From positions 1-64,000 of the forward strand of contig RSEH01000217.1 in the NCBI GenBank assembly GCA_006503475.1: DNA of 64,000 nucleotides, read 5' to 3'. The stretch is from Stentor roeselii (lineage: Eukaryota; Ciliophora; Heterotrichea; Heterotrichida; Stentoridae). The stretch's first letter is position 1; every line of letters begins with the position of its first letter. Of the stretch, positions 32,416 to 43,500 are shown in pieces. Below the pieces are notes generated by a model that saw only the letters and a program-made list of their open reading frames with translations, had not been told where the DNA came from and ran no database searches. The translations under genes and the position numbers were made by a program.

Positions 32416-33569
32416 TTAACCTCATTTTCCCCTTTTCTCTTCTGATACTCATTCAAAATTCCAGAAAGTTCATTCAAAACCGTAGCAATTTCATTTTTCT
32501 TACAATCCCTCTTAAACTGTCTCATCCAGCAAAAAGTATGCAAATAATGCTGAAAGTTGACAAACCTTCGATGTTTCTTAATCCAATACTTGGCCCAGCA
32601 CCAAGAAATTTCAATATTTTGGGTATGAATTTCTCTACTTTTCGGATTAACAAAAAACCTAGAATGATCAACAGTATAATGTGGAAATCCAAGTTCAGCA
32701 AGATGATTATAAGCATTCCACTGATCAGAAATAACAGTAGTTCCCGTTTCACATATTTTCTGAATAATCGGCAATAAAACCGCAGCAGTTCTTTTGCTGA
32801 CAAGTTCCATATAAACAAGTTTTCTTTCTCTTTCATAAAGTCCAAATACCCATTTATCAGTCCCCACTTGACATGGTTTATCTTTCGAGCTTCTAAAGCA
32901 GGACTCATCAATTTCGACGACTCCTCGAAAGCGAGGAAGATTTTTCACAAAATGCTCTGAAACGATTTCTCTTAATTTTTCAGTGATTGGCTTGATTACC
33001 TTGCGTTCCACGTTGATCATGGTGAGGATGTTTGTATTGGGTTGGTTCATTGCCCATAAAAAAAGGGTTAAAACGATTTTTCCAACTGTTATGTCAGGAT
33101 GGTCCCAAAGAGTTCCTTCGGTCACTGGACAACGAAATCCGCATTCACAGTAGAAAAAAAAATGCTTTAAAAATGGTTTTAATTCACATTTTTTTCCACA
33201 TTTGCAGAAGTGAACTGAACTTAAAAAACGCTTTTGGAATAAAAAACTCATTGCGAGTTCTGGGTCGTAGACTATGTTTAAAATGTTTAGAGGAAGGTTT
33301 AGGTTCTCGATGTAGGTTAGAAGACCTGAGTCACGGATGTGAAGCTTTGGAAGGATTGGCGATTTCATGTAAAGTTTTTGCTTTATTAGAGTAAGGGATT
33401 TTAGTAACTCGCTTTTCTTGTGGTGCAGGTCCTCATTCAGTTCTTTGATGACCTTGTATTGTTGCCGTAATTTAGAGTTTTCAATAGATAAATACATAGA
33501 AGATGACAACAAGTCGACACAAGTTTCACAAGAAAGTATCCGAGATTCATGATCTTTACAACTGTACAT
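32412..33569 (-). CDS. ISXO2/Merlin (IS1595-type) transposase-like protein, apparently intact
   Basis: 385 residues. An N-terminal coiled segment and Cys-rich region (CKCGKKC...CECGFRCP) forms the zinc ribbon usual for this family; the DDE nuclease shows VVEIDESCF (first Asp), TVISDQWNAYNHL (second Asp) and HTQNIEISWCWAKYW (Glu), so the triad is complete. I see no terminal inverted repeats: the 3' end overlaps the stop of the neighbour gene by 4 nt, leaving no room for one, and the 5' side carries a motif shared with the H4 gene. This suggests a domesticated gene rather than a live element. Related proteins in ciliates have been linked to genome rearrangement families, but a role here is not shown. 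Confidence 0.85.
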   Translation of the reverse strand: MYSCKDHESRILSCETCVDLLSSSMYLSIENSKLRQQYKVIKELNEDLHHKKSELLKSLTLIKQKLYMKSPILPKLHIRDSGLLTYIENLNLPLNILNIVYDPELAMSFLFQKRFLSSVHFCKCGKKCELKPFLKHFFFYCECGFRCPVTEGTLWDHPDITVGKIVLTLFLWAMNQPNTNILTMINVERKVIKPITEKLREIVSEHFVKNLPRFRGVVEIDESCFRSSKDKPCQVGTDKWVFGLYERERKLVYMELVSKRTAAVLLPIIQKICETGTTVISDQWNAYNHLAELGFPHYTVDHSRFFVNPKSREIHTQNIEISWCWAKYWIKKHRRFVNFQHYLHTFCWMRQFKRDCKKNEIATVLNELSGILNEYQKRKGENEVN

Positions 33570-33581
33570 TTATAGCCCCCT
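33570..33581 (-). promoter_or_regulatory. AGGGGGCTATAA motif touching the start codon
   Basis: In the sense of the transposase-like gene the 12 bases directly before ATG are AGGGGGCTATAA. Exactly the same 12 bases precede the ATG of H4 (43962-43973). It combines a G-run with a TATA-like word and could be a core promoter or translation leader element. Confidence 0.5.
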
Positions 33582-33714
33582 CAAAAAAACAAATATATAA
33601 AACCATTGGCTATACTAAACTTTATAAACCTAAATCCACACCTCACAATTCAATAAAAAACCTCTAAAACCCTATCCATCTCAATCCCTCTAAAATTAAA
33701 TTCATTAAATATCA

Positions 33715-36162
33715 CTAAACTTCCCCCTTCCAAGCCTTAGAATAACTTTTCCCTTCAAAATTCCAGGCATTTTTCATCATCAAATCAAAATACCTATCAT
33801 CATCAATACTCGCAGAGACATGTGCATAATACTCTAAAAACTCATCAAAATTAACATTTCCATCTCTTTTTCCATTTCCAAAAATCGAATGATGCATTTC
33901 AAAAGTATCTAAAAATTCACACAACACCTCATCTTCCGTTTTCCTTCCAAGTCTAACCTCAGGGTGCATAGAGGCATTATAAACTCCTCTCAAATCATCA
34001 ATCCCAACAACTCCATCTCCACTTTTATCCAATTTCTTAAAAGCCGCTAAAACCAAAGCTTTTCTATTTTCATTCAACTGTCCCCTAACCCTATGAATAA
34101 ACTCTTCATAATCCACAACTCCAGTACAATCCGCATCAAAATACTGAAAAAGTCTAGAAAGTTCTTCATCATTAAAATCAATCCGAAATTCTTTAACAGC
34201 TTTTTTAAATTCTTCAAATTCTAAAGTTTTATTTTGATTATCATCCATAATTCGAAATATTCTTGCAAGTCCAATAATCCCTCGAGCACCTCGACTAAGT
34301 AATTTTTCTTTGAATTTATTAAAAAGTTCTCCAGGTTGAAGTGCAGAATTTCTGATTCTTTCAAGTTTTCCTCCTGCCCAAGAAGCGGATCCTGCAGGTG
34401 GAATATTTTGATCACGGAAGTCGACATGTTTGGGTCTTAAATGAGTTGAATAGTCGACAGGTTCATTTGAAGTCCCAAAAGGTGCATTTTCAGCAACAGA
34501 GCCTCCGAACTGACTACGATGATGGTCAACAAGCCACTGTGCCTTATGGTTCGGGTTAAACGTTGAAGATGAAAAAGCCCCTGCCCAAGGGACCTGCTGT
34601 TTTAAAGGCTCTTGCAATCTCCAGGCGCTGTTCATCATGACCTCAAAATAAGCGTCATCATCGATACTTGACGAGACATTCGCATAGTACTCAAAAAACT
34701 CTTCTTTCGTCACTTTGCGTGAACCTTCAAAGTTAGAGGCAAGGCCATGGTGCATTTCAAAAGTGTCTAAAAATTCATTTAAAACTGCTTCTTCAGTCTT
34801 ACGACCTGATCGCACGTCAGGGTGCTTCGAAGCTGAGTAGACTCCTCGTAAGTCGTCAATGTCAAGGACGTTGTTATGGTCTTTGTCAAGTCTTGACCAT
34901 GCTTGTTCCACAAGTTTTCTTCGGAAAGAGTTGATTGGTCCTCGAATTGCTCGAAGAAGCTCGTCGTAGTCAATGCAGTTACTTCGGTCTCGGTCGATTT
35001 CAGTGAAAATTGAACGAACTTCTAATTCGCTTAGGTCTAAACGAAAGTCTCGACAGGCTTTAAAGAATTCAGAAAGGGATAAAGTATGGGAACCGTCGTC
35101 GTCCATTATTTGAAATTGCTTTGAAAGACCTAGAATGCCACGTGCACCACGACTTGAAAGCTTATTTTTTAACTTTTCTAAAGGATTTGAAAGGTCTGCA
35201 CCAATTGAAGCGATTCTTTCAGGTTTTAAGGACTTTTGGCTTTCAAGTGACTCGTAAAGTCGCCAGGTCGATGTCAGGAGTTGGTCGAAGTAAAGGTCGT
35301 TTTGAATTGTGAAGGATAGAAAGGAGTAGTAAGAAAGGAACTCTTCTAAAGGTACTTCTTTTGATGGTCTTTTCTGGTATATTGAATGGTGTAAGTCAAA
35401 AGTTTGAACGAATTCATTTAACACCTCGTCTTGAGTTCTTTTTGATAGTTTTATGTCAGGATGACCAACAGCGCAGTAAAGCTGTTCAATGACTGAAGCG
35501 GTTACCTCGTTGCTCTCATTTCGAATCTTTTCATAAGCTTTGACCGCCAAGTCCTTTCGGCTTTGAGAAAGGTTTTCCTTGACAAGAGTTAAAAATCTTT
35601 CACTTTGAACCAGTCCAGTTCCTTCTTCATCTAAAAAGTTAAACAAGAAGTCACAGTCCGAGTCAGAAATGTTCAGTCGAAACTCTTTGAAGACCCTTCC
35701 AAAGGCAGTGGAAGAGACTTCAGGGTCTTGTATCCAAAAGGCTTTAAAGAAGTTAATAACTCCACTAAGACCTCGAAGTCTTAACTTGTCTTGAAGTAAC
35801 TCGATCAAGTCATCAACTCGTTGTTGGTGAATTGGAAAAGCTGAAGGCTTCGCTTGTAACTGTCTGCTTATTCTTGAGTCTTCTCCGAAGAGAGAACTGG
35901 AGAATTCTTTGTAGTCAAGAGAACCGCTTTGGTCTTTGTCGTAAGATGTGAAAAGACCCTCGAGTTCTGAAATGTCGTCAACTACGATTCCAATTTTTTC
36001 TACTGCTCGAAGCCACTCGGAAAGAGAAACTGTTCCAGAGTTGTTCAGGTCGAAGTACTTGAAGTACCGGATTAAAAGAGTCTCTTCACTTGTATGGACT
36101 GTTGATTTTTGTGATAGTTTTTCTTTTAAGATTTTTTCAAACTGCTCTTTGAAATTCGCCAT
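33715..36162 (-). CDS. Calcyphosine-like multi-EF-hand protein
   Basis: 815 residues built of an N-terminal EF-hand pair plus three related modules of about 220-260 residues, each with several EF-hands. Canonical loops include DLNNSGTVSLSEW, DKDQSGSLDYKEF, DDDGSHTLSLSEF, DRDRSNCIDYDEL, DKDHNNVLDIDDL, DDNQNKTLEFEEF and DKSGDGVVGIDDL. The repeated phrase GARGI(L/I)GL and the DLRGVYNASMHPEVRLGRKT segment mark calcyphosine/CAPSL-type units, found in ciliary and cortical calcium-binding proteins. Some loops lack a full ligand set. Likely soluble; probably a calcium-responsive part of cilium or contractile cortex (inference). Confidence 0.86.
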   Translation of the reverse strand: MANFKEQFEKILKEKLSQKSTVHTSEETLLIRYFKYFDLNNSGTVSLSEWLRAVEKIGIVVDDISELEGLFTSYDKDQSGSLDYKEFSSSLFGEDSRISRQLQAKPSAFPIHQQRVDDLIELLQDKLRLRGLSGVINFFKAFWIQDPEVSSTAFGRVFKEFRLNISDSDCDFLFNFLDEEGTGLVQSERFLTLVKENLSQSRKDLAVKAYEKIRNESNEVTASVIEQLYCAVGHPDIKLSKRTQDEVLNEFVQTFDLHHSIYQKRPSKEVPLEEFLSYYSFLSFTIQNDLYFDQLLTSTWRLYESLESQKSLKPERIASIGADLSNPLEKLKNKLSSRGARGILGLSKQFQIMDDDGSHTLSLSEFFKACRDFRLDLSELEVRSIFTEIDRDRSNCIDYDELLRAIRGPINSFRRKLVEQAWSRLDKDHNNVLDIDDLRGVYSASKHPDVRSGRKTEEAVLNEFLDTFEMHHGLASNFEGSRKVTKEEFFEYYANVSSSIDDDAYFEVMMNSAWRLQEPLKQQVPWAGAFSSSTFNPNHKAQWLVDHHRSQFGGSVAENAPFGTSNEPVDYSTHLRPKHVDFRDQNIPPAGSASWAGGKLERIRNSALQPGELFNKFKEKLLSRGARGIIGLARIFRIMDDNQNKTLEFEEFKKAVKEFRIDFNDEELSRLFQYFDADCTGVVDYEEFIHRVRGQLNENRKALVLAAFKKLDKSGDGVVGIDDLRGVYNASMHPEVRLGRKTEDEVLCEFLDTFEMHHSIFGNGKRDGNVNFDEFLEYYAHVSASIDDDRYFDLMMKNAWNFEGKSYSKAWKGEV

Positions 36163-36355
36163 TATTACCGCTTTTTCTTCGAAATGAGAAAAAAGGGTTT
36201 TTTGAGATTTTTAAGAAGAGGATTTTTTTAAGAAGGGATTTTTGGAAATGTTGGGAAATTTGAAGGATTTTTGAAGAAAGTTGATTTATTTCGAAAAAAA
36301 GTTGATTTTTTTGAGATGTGAGTTGATAGTGTTTAATTATTTAATTGGGGGGATA

Positions 36356-36793
36356 ATGAGTAAAAGATCACTTGTGAGAAGGCCTTGCTCAGCCTATCGC
36401 ACTTATATCAACAGTAGGAAGCAAGAACTGGTTCATAGAACTGGACTTCCTTTGAAGGACATCATCGAGCTTATCACTGAAGAGTGGAGTCTCATGACTG
36501 ATGAACAGAAGTCCCCCTTTGTTGATGCCTTCGAGCAGGAAAAGGCTTATTACGACACCATCAAGGAAGATATTGAAGAAATCGATGTGGATAGCTTCAT
36601 GGAAACCATCAAAGAAGCTAGGAAACAAAAGACTGTCAAGGATGAATTCAAAGAAGATGATGTTTTGTCCATTGTTAATCATCGCAACAAGTGGAAAAAA
36701 ACTTGGACTAAGCAAAAAAAGGAAAAAGTCAGGATTCAGAAGGTGTTTAATGAGCTTCAGGCAAAAAAGATTAAAAGACTGAAGTTAAATTAA
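36356..36793 (+). CDS. HMG-box protein
   Basis: 145 residues from the ATG at 36356 (MSKRSLVRRPCSAYRTYINS); the frame is open further upstream but has no other ATG and no coding character there. Residues 8-65 form one HMG-box (RRPCSAYRTYINSRKQEL ... EEWSLMTDEQKSPFVDAFEQ ... EKAYY), followed by an acidic stretch and a basic Lys-rich tail (NKWKKTWTKQKKEKVRIQKV). It should be a small nuclear DNA-bending or chromatin protein. A run of six G and ATA lies directly before the start (36347-36355), similar to the H4 leader. Confidence 0.82.
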   Translation: MSKRSLVRRPCSAYRTYINSRKQELVHRTGLPLKDIIELITEEWSLMTDEQKSPFVDAFEQEKAYYDTIKEDIEEIDVDSFMETIKEARKQKTVKDEFKEDDVLSIVNHRNKWKKTWTKQKKEKVRIQKVFNELQAKKIKRLKLN

Positions 36794-36974
36794 TATTTTT
36801 TATAGCTTTTGCAACATGAGAGAGATTATTTAAAACAGATGAAAAGTGGTCGTTACTCAAATTTTTCTTAAAGAAAGTCATTATTTCCTAGAAATCACTG
36901 AAAGTATTAAGAAAAGAGTCCAAGTTATCAAATCTTGATATTTTATGAAGAATGAGTTAACATCATCTTTTGAT
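36794..36974. other. Short AT-rich spacer
   Basis: Non-coding spacer between the HMG-box gene and the tandem repeat; nothing recognised. Confidence 0.5.
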
Positions 36975-37368
36975 CTAACACCCAGTTGATTATTCCATCT
37001 TTTGATTAAACAGCCAGTTATTCATCTCATCTTAAGATTTAACACCCAATAAACCATCTCTTCTTGAGACGTAACACCCTAACACCCTAGCATCTTTTCA
37101 TCTTACACCCAGTTTATTATTCCATCTTTTGATTAAACAGCCAATTATTCATCTCATCTTAAGATTTAACACCCAATAAACCATCTCTTCTTGAGACGTA
37201 ACACCCTAACACCCTAGCATCTTTTCATCTTACACCCAGTTTATTATTCCATCTTTTGATTAAACAGCCAGTTATTCATCTCATCTTAAGATTTAACACC
37301 CAATAAACCATCTCTTCTTGAGACGTAACACCCTAACACCCTAGCATCTTTTCATCTAACACCCAATT
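36975..37368. repeat. 127-bp tandem repeat containing telomere-like words
   Basis: About 3.1 copies of a 127-bp unit. The word GTAACACCCTAACACCCTAG lies at 37071, 37198 and 37325, exactly 127 bp apart. Each contains the 8-bp period ACACCCTA twice, which is a permutation of CCCTAACA, the telomere repeat reported for heterotrich ciliates. Other parts of the unit repeat a diverged form (AACACCCA, TACACCCAG). Copies 2 and 3 are almost identical. Confidence 0.9.
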
Positions 37369-37555
37369 ATCATTTCCTCTTTGTTCTAGCACCCAGTTAA
37401 TGAATCTTTACTAACACCCAGTTAATTTTCTTTCATCTAACACCCAGACAATCATTTCTCATCTACACCCAGACAATCATCTCTTCTTTCATCTAACACC
37501 CTGTTAATCATCTTATCTTTTGATCTAACACCCTTACACCCAGTTAATCATGGTG
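37369..37555. repeat. Degenerate AACACCCAG-rich repeats before a large gene
   Basis: At least eight imperfect copies of a 20-35-bp phrase such as CTAACACCCAGTTAATCATC. They continue the 127-bp array in diverged form and stop 15 bp before the ATG at 37571, so they occupy the promoter position of that gene. Confidence 0.75.
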
Positions 37556-37570
37556 TAAAATAATCGTTAA

Positions 37571-40500
37571 ATGGGAGGCTGCACAGTTAAATCAACTCAT
37601 ACTCATACTCATCTGGAAGCTGAGGTGAAGGTGACTATTCCAACATGTCACTACTTCTGCAGGAAAAAGAAAAACCTCTTTCATATCTCGACTGACAAGG
37701 TTGAGAAATACAGCTTTAAAGGGAAACTCAAGTGTCACTCCGACTCTGGAACAGGACTCACGAAAGACGGAGGAATCCTCCTGGCTGGAGGAACCGACTC
37801 TTCGGGATCACTGACGACGAGAGTTTTTGTCATCACCCCTGAAAAGTTCTCTGGACACGAATTGACCCCGATACCCAAACCTGTCAAGGAAGGCCATTTG
37901 TTTGAGTACAACGGCTACTATTACTTTATTGGAGGAACTTGTGAGGCTGAGTCTGTCGATGCTCTTAGTGGTGTTGAAGGCTCGCCAGTCTTCCGTTACA
38001 GCAAGAAAGAGAAAGGATGGGAAGTTTTCAGCCACAATAAAAATCCGAAGGCTGGTATAGAAAAAGCATTGAACCGTAACATCACAGACAAAGAAGAACA
38101 CGAAGAAATCCTATTAGACTCATCCCGGTTTTCCCTAAAAGACCTAATCTCTCCAGGAGTCTTTTACTTCAACGACAAAGCCTACCTAGTAGGAGGTCAA
38201 ATCTTAGTAGAAAACCAATTCAAGCCAACAAACAAGATCCACTCAATCAACTTAAAAAGCGAATCATTCGAATTCACAGAAGAGTCTTTAGAGCTTCCAG
38301 TGAAACTAATCAATCCAGTCTGCACATCAGGAAGTTCACACGCGATAGTCACAGGAGGTTTACTAGAGAATCACGGGCACAACACTGAAATCTTTGTAAT
38401 AAACTTCAACTCAGGTACCGTTAAAAAGTTTGAATCAAAGTTAGACTCTGAACTAAAAGAGAACTATCCTCCTACTTACACTGAAAAAGAAGTGATTTTC
38501 TTTGGATTCCCAAAACTTTGGGTAAAACCTAAAGATCAAGATAAAGCTTTTAGTTTTACTTTTAAGAAAAAAGAACAGGGGACTAAAGGAGCTGGGTATA
38601 AGACTCAAGATGTTAAAGTTGAAAAACATGGTTCTGGAAAAGCACCTGTTAAGGTTAATATTGATTTGAGTTTAAGGAATAGTTCTGAGAAACCGAAGAG
38701 GAAAGGACATGGAAAGCATAAAAAATCGAAGAGTTCTAGTTCTAGCTCTGGAAAGGGCGTTAAGGGGAAGATCACACTTCCGGTTGTCAATGCTGAGGCT
38801 AAGGTTAAAACGCATTCTAAGAAAAAGAAGTCTTCTTCATCTGGATATGATATTAAAACTAAAAATATCACTGCGAATGTGGATGGAGGTGTTAATGTTA
38901 AAATCAAAAAAGGTTCGTCTAGCTCGTCAAGTTCTGGAAAAGGGAAGGGGAAAGGGAAGGGGAAAGTCAAGGTCGAAGGCCCAAAAATAAAAATTGGAGG
39001 CAAAGGTTCGTCTTCATCCAGTTCATCAAAAAATAAAGTCAAAGGCAAGGCAAACATAAAAGTCCCAGGTGCTAAAGTCGATCTTCCGAATTTGGACGTT
39101 AAAGTAAAAGGCTCAGGCAAAAAGTCCCGTAGCTCAAGTTCATCAAAAAAAGTCAAAGGCAAGGCAAACATCAAAGTTGAAGTTCCGAAGGTAAAAGTTG
39201 AAGTTCCCACGGCCACTCTTGATGCAAAAGTGAAAATAGGGGGAAAAAAATCGAGTTCTTCTTCAAGTTCGTCTTCAGGAAAGAAAAAGATGAAGGCGAA
39301 GGTTGATCTACCAAAAGCAAATATAAATGTCGGAATAGGAAAAGGAAAAGGAAAGAAATCTTCAAGTAGCTCTTCTAAAAATGCCAAGGCTAAAGTTGTC
39401 CCACCCAAAATTGGAGCGAAATTTGAGCCTCCTAAAGCTGAAGTTAAATTAAACATTGGAGGGAAAAAGAAGTCGAAATCATCTTCGAGTAGTTCTTCTG
39501 GAAAAGCCAAAGTAAAGATGAATGCTCCTAAGATTCAGGCTAATATTGGACCTCCTAAGGGAAAAATTGATGCGAAAATAAACCTTCCGGCAAAGAAAAA
39601 GTCAGGCTCGTCGTCTTCAAGTAGCTCATCTGGAAAAGGTAAAGTGAAGTTTGGTGTACCTAAAATAGAAGCAAAAATCGATACTGCTAAACCAAAGGCT
39701 GAAGTAAAAATAGAACCTGTTAATGAGAAAGCTCGTGTTAACTTCACAATAAAAAATAAAAAGAAATCTGGCTCATCATCAAGCAGTTCTTCTTCAAACA
39801 AAGGTAAAATTAAAGTACCTAATGCAAAGATTACTGCGAATATTGAACCTCAGAAAATTCCAGCGAAATTTGAACCTCCAAAAGTCAATGCAAAAATAAA
39901 GGTTGGTGGAAAAGGTTCAAGTTCGAGCAGTAGTTCATCGTCAGGGAAGAAGAATCTCAAGATTTCAGGTCCTAAGGTTGATGTCAAATTGGATGCTCCT
40001 AAGGCTAAGATAGAAACTCCCAAACTAGATGCAAAGTTAAAGATTGGAGGCAAGAAAAAATCTAGCTCATCTTCAAGCAGTAGTTCATCTAAAAAAGCTA
40101 AAATGGCTCCTCCAAAAATAACAGCAAAAATTGAACAACCTAAAGCTCAAGTAAAAGTAGAACCTCCGAAAATCGAAGCGAAGGTAAACATTGGAGGAGC
40201 TAAGAAAAAATCGAGCTCGTCTTCAAGCAGTAGCTCTTCTAAGAAAGGGAAAATCGCTCCTCCTAAAATTCAAGCAAAAGTTGAGCCACCAAAGGGAAAA
40301 ATCGAAGTTCCAAAAGCTGATTTGAAATTAAATATCGGAGGAGGCAAGAAAAAATCAAGCTCGTCTTCAAGCAGCTCATCTAGCAAAGGTAAAGCAAAAA
40401 TTGCTCCGCCTAAATTAGGTGTTAAAGTTGAGCCACCTAAAGGAAAAATCGAAACTCCTTCAGCTAAAGCAGATATCAAATTAAATATAGGAGGAGGAAA

Positions 40501-43500
40501 GAAAAAATCAAGTTCATCATCTTCTTCCTCAAACAAGGGAAAACCTGGAGCTAAGGGAGGAATCAACATCAACGTTGGAGGAAAAGCTGGAATTAATGTA
40601 AAAGGCCCTGGTAAACCTGGAGTTGATGCAAATATTGGTGGAAAGGCTGGAATCGACATAAAAACTGGAGGAAAAGTAGGACTCGACATTAAAGGTGGAG
40701 CCAAAGGTAAAAAAAGCAGTTCATCGTCCTCATCTTCATCTTCAAGTGGGAAAAAAAAGGCTGGGTTAAATATTAAAGTCGGAGGAAATGCCGGAGGCAA
40801 AGCAGGACTTGATGTGAAAGCTGGAGGCAAACCAGCAGTTGATGTTAATATCGGCGGAAAGGCAGGAGTTGATGTAAAAGGTCCAGGAAAAGCTGGACTC
40901 GATGTGAAAGCTGGAGGAAAAGTAGGACTCGACATTAAAGGTGGAGCCAAAGGCAAAAAAAGTAGCTCATCATCGTCATCTTCATCATCGAGCGGTAAAA
41001 AAAAGGCTGGGTTAAATATTAAAGTCGGAGGAACTGGAGGAGGCAAAGCAGGACTTGATGTGAAAGCTGGAGGCAAACCAGCAGTCGATGTAAATATCGG
41101 TGGAAAAGCAGGTGTTGATGTAAAAGGTCCAGGAAAAGTAGGACTCGACATAAAAGGTGGAGTGAAAGGCAAAAAAAGCAGTTCATCATCTTCATCTTCT
41201 AGTGGGAAAAAAAAGGCTGGGTTGAATATTAAAGTCGGAGGAACTGGAGGAGGGAAAGCAGGACTTGATGTGAAAGCTGGAGGCAAACCAGCAGTTGACG
41301 TTAATATCGGCGGAAAAGCAGGTGTTGATGTAAAAGGTCCAGGAAAAGTAGGACTCGACATAAAAGGTGGAGCCAAAGTCAAAAAAAGTAGTTCATCGTC
41401 CTCATCATCATCATCTAGCGGCAAAAAAAAGCTTGGCTTAAACGTTAAAGTCGGAGGAAATGCCGGAGGCAAAGCAGGACTTGATGTGAAAGCTGGAGGT
41501 AAACCAGGAGTCGACGTAAATATCGGTGGAAAGGCAGGAGTTGATCTTAAAGGCCCAGGAAAGCCAGGAGTCGATGTGAAAGCTGGAGGAAAAGTAGGAC
41601 TCGACATAAAAGGTGGAGCAAAAGGCAAAAAAAGTAGTTCATCATCGTCATCTTCATCATCAAGCGGTAAAAAAAAGGCTGGATTGAATATTAAAGTCGG
41701 AGGAACTGGAGGAGGCAAAGCAGGACTTGATGTGAAAGCTGGAGGCAAACCAGCAGTCGATGTAAATATCGGTGGAAAGGCAGGAGTCGATGTAAAAGCT
41801 GGAGGAAAAGTAGGACTAGACGTGAAAGGTGGAGCCAAAGGTAAAAAAAGCAGTTCTTCGTCTTCATCATCTAGCGGCAAAAAAAAGGCTGGCTTAAACG
41901 TTAAAGTTGGAGCAGGAGGCGCTGGAAAAGCAGGACTTGACGTGAAAGCTGGAGGTAAACCAGCAGTAGATGTTAATCTCGGTGGAAAGGCAGGAGTTGA
42001 TGTAAAAGGTGCAGGAAAAGCTGGACTCGATGTTAAAGCTGGAGGAAAAGTAGGACTCGACATAAAAGGTGGAGCGAAAGGCAAAAAAAGTAGTTCATCG
42101 TCCTCATCTTCATCATCAAGCGGCAAAAAAAAGGCTGGGTTAAATATTAAAGTTGGAGGAAATGCCGGAGGCAAAGCAGGACTTGATGTGAAAGCTGGAG
42201 GCAAACCAGCAGTCGATGTAAATATCGGTGGAAAGGGAGGAGTTGATGTTAAAGGCCCAGGAAAGCCAGGAGTCGATGTGAAAGCTGGAGGAAAAGTAGG
42301 ACTCGACATTAAAGGTGGAGCGAAAGGCAAAAAAAGCAGTTCTTCATCATCTTCATCTTCATCATCAAGCGGTAAAAAAAAGGCTGCCTTAAACGTTAAA
42401 GTCGGAGGAACTGGTGGAGGCAAAGCAGGACTTGATGTAAAAGCTGGAGGCAAAGCAGGACTTGACGTGAAAGCTGGAGGAAAACCAGCAGTCGACGTCA
42501 ATCTCGGTGGAAAGGCAGGAGTCGATGCAAAAGCTTCAGGAAAAGCTGGACTCGACGTCAAAGCTGGAGGAAAAGTAGGACTCGACATTAAAGGTGGAGC
42601 AAAAGGCAAAAAAAGCAGTTCATCTTCCTCATCTTCATCTTCATCATCAAGCGGTAAAAAAAAGGCTGCCTTAAACATTAAAGTTGGAGCAGGAGGCAAA
42701 GCAGGACTTGATGTAAAAGCTGGAGGCAAAGCAGGACTTGATGTAAAAGCTGGAGGCAAACCAGCAGTCGATGTTAATCTCGGTGGAAAGGCAGGAGTCG
42801 ATGTAAAAGCCTCAGGAAAAGCTGGACTCGATGTGAAAGCTGGAGGAAAAGTAGGACTTGATATAAAAGGTGGAGCCAAAGGTAAAAAAGGTAGTTCATC
42901 ATCATCATCTTCATCATCTAGCGGCAAAAGAAAAGCTGGGTTGAACGTTAAAGTCGGAGGAGCCGGCGGAGGGAAAGCAGGAGTTGATGTAAAAGCTGGA
43001 GGCAAAGCAGGAGTTGATGTAAAAGCTGGAGGCAAAGCAGGAGTCGACTTAAATCTTGGTGGAAAAGCAGGAGTCGATGCAAAAGCCTCAGGAAAAGCTG
43101 GACTCGATGTGAAAGCTGGAGGAAAAGCTGGCCTTGATGTGAAAGCTGGAGGAAATGCTGGACTCAACGTGAAAGGTGGAGCGAAAGGTAAAAAAGGAAG
43201 TTCATCATCATCTTCTTCTTCATCATCTTCATCATCATCAAGCAGTAAACGAAAAGCTGCATTGAATGTAAAAGCTGGTGGAAATGCAAAAATCGATGCA
43301 AAGGCTGGAATAGATGTAAAAGCTGGAGGAAAGGCAGGAGTAGATGTAAAAGGTGCAGGAAAGGCAGGAGTAGATCTAAAAGGTGCAGGAAAAGCCGGAG
43401 TTGACTTGAAAGGTTCAGGAAAGGCCGGAGTTGAGGTCAAAGGTGGTGGAGTAGATATCAAAGCAGGACTTAATGTAAAATCTGGAGACGCCAAAGGAAA

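Noticed and set aside
36975-37555. CRISPR array or chromosome end
   Set aside because: The repeats have no spacer structure, and coding genes continue on both sides, so it is neither a CRISPR nor a telomere.
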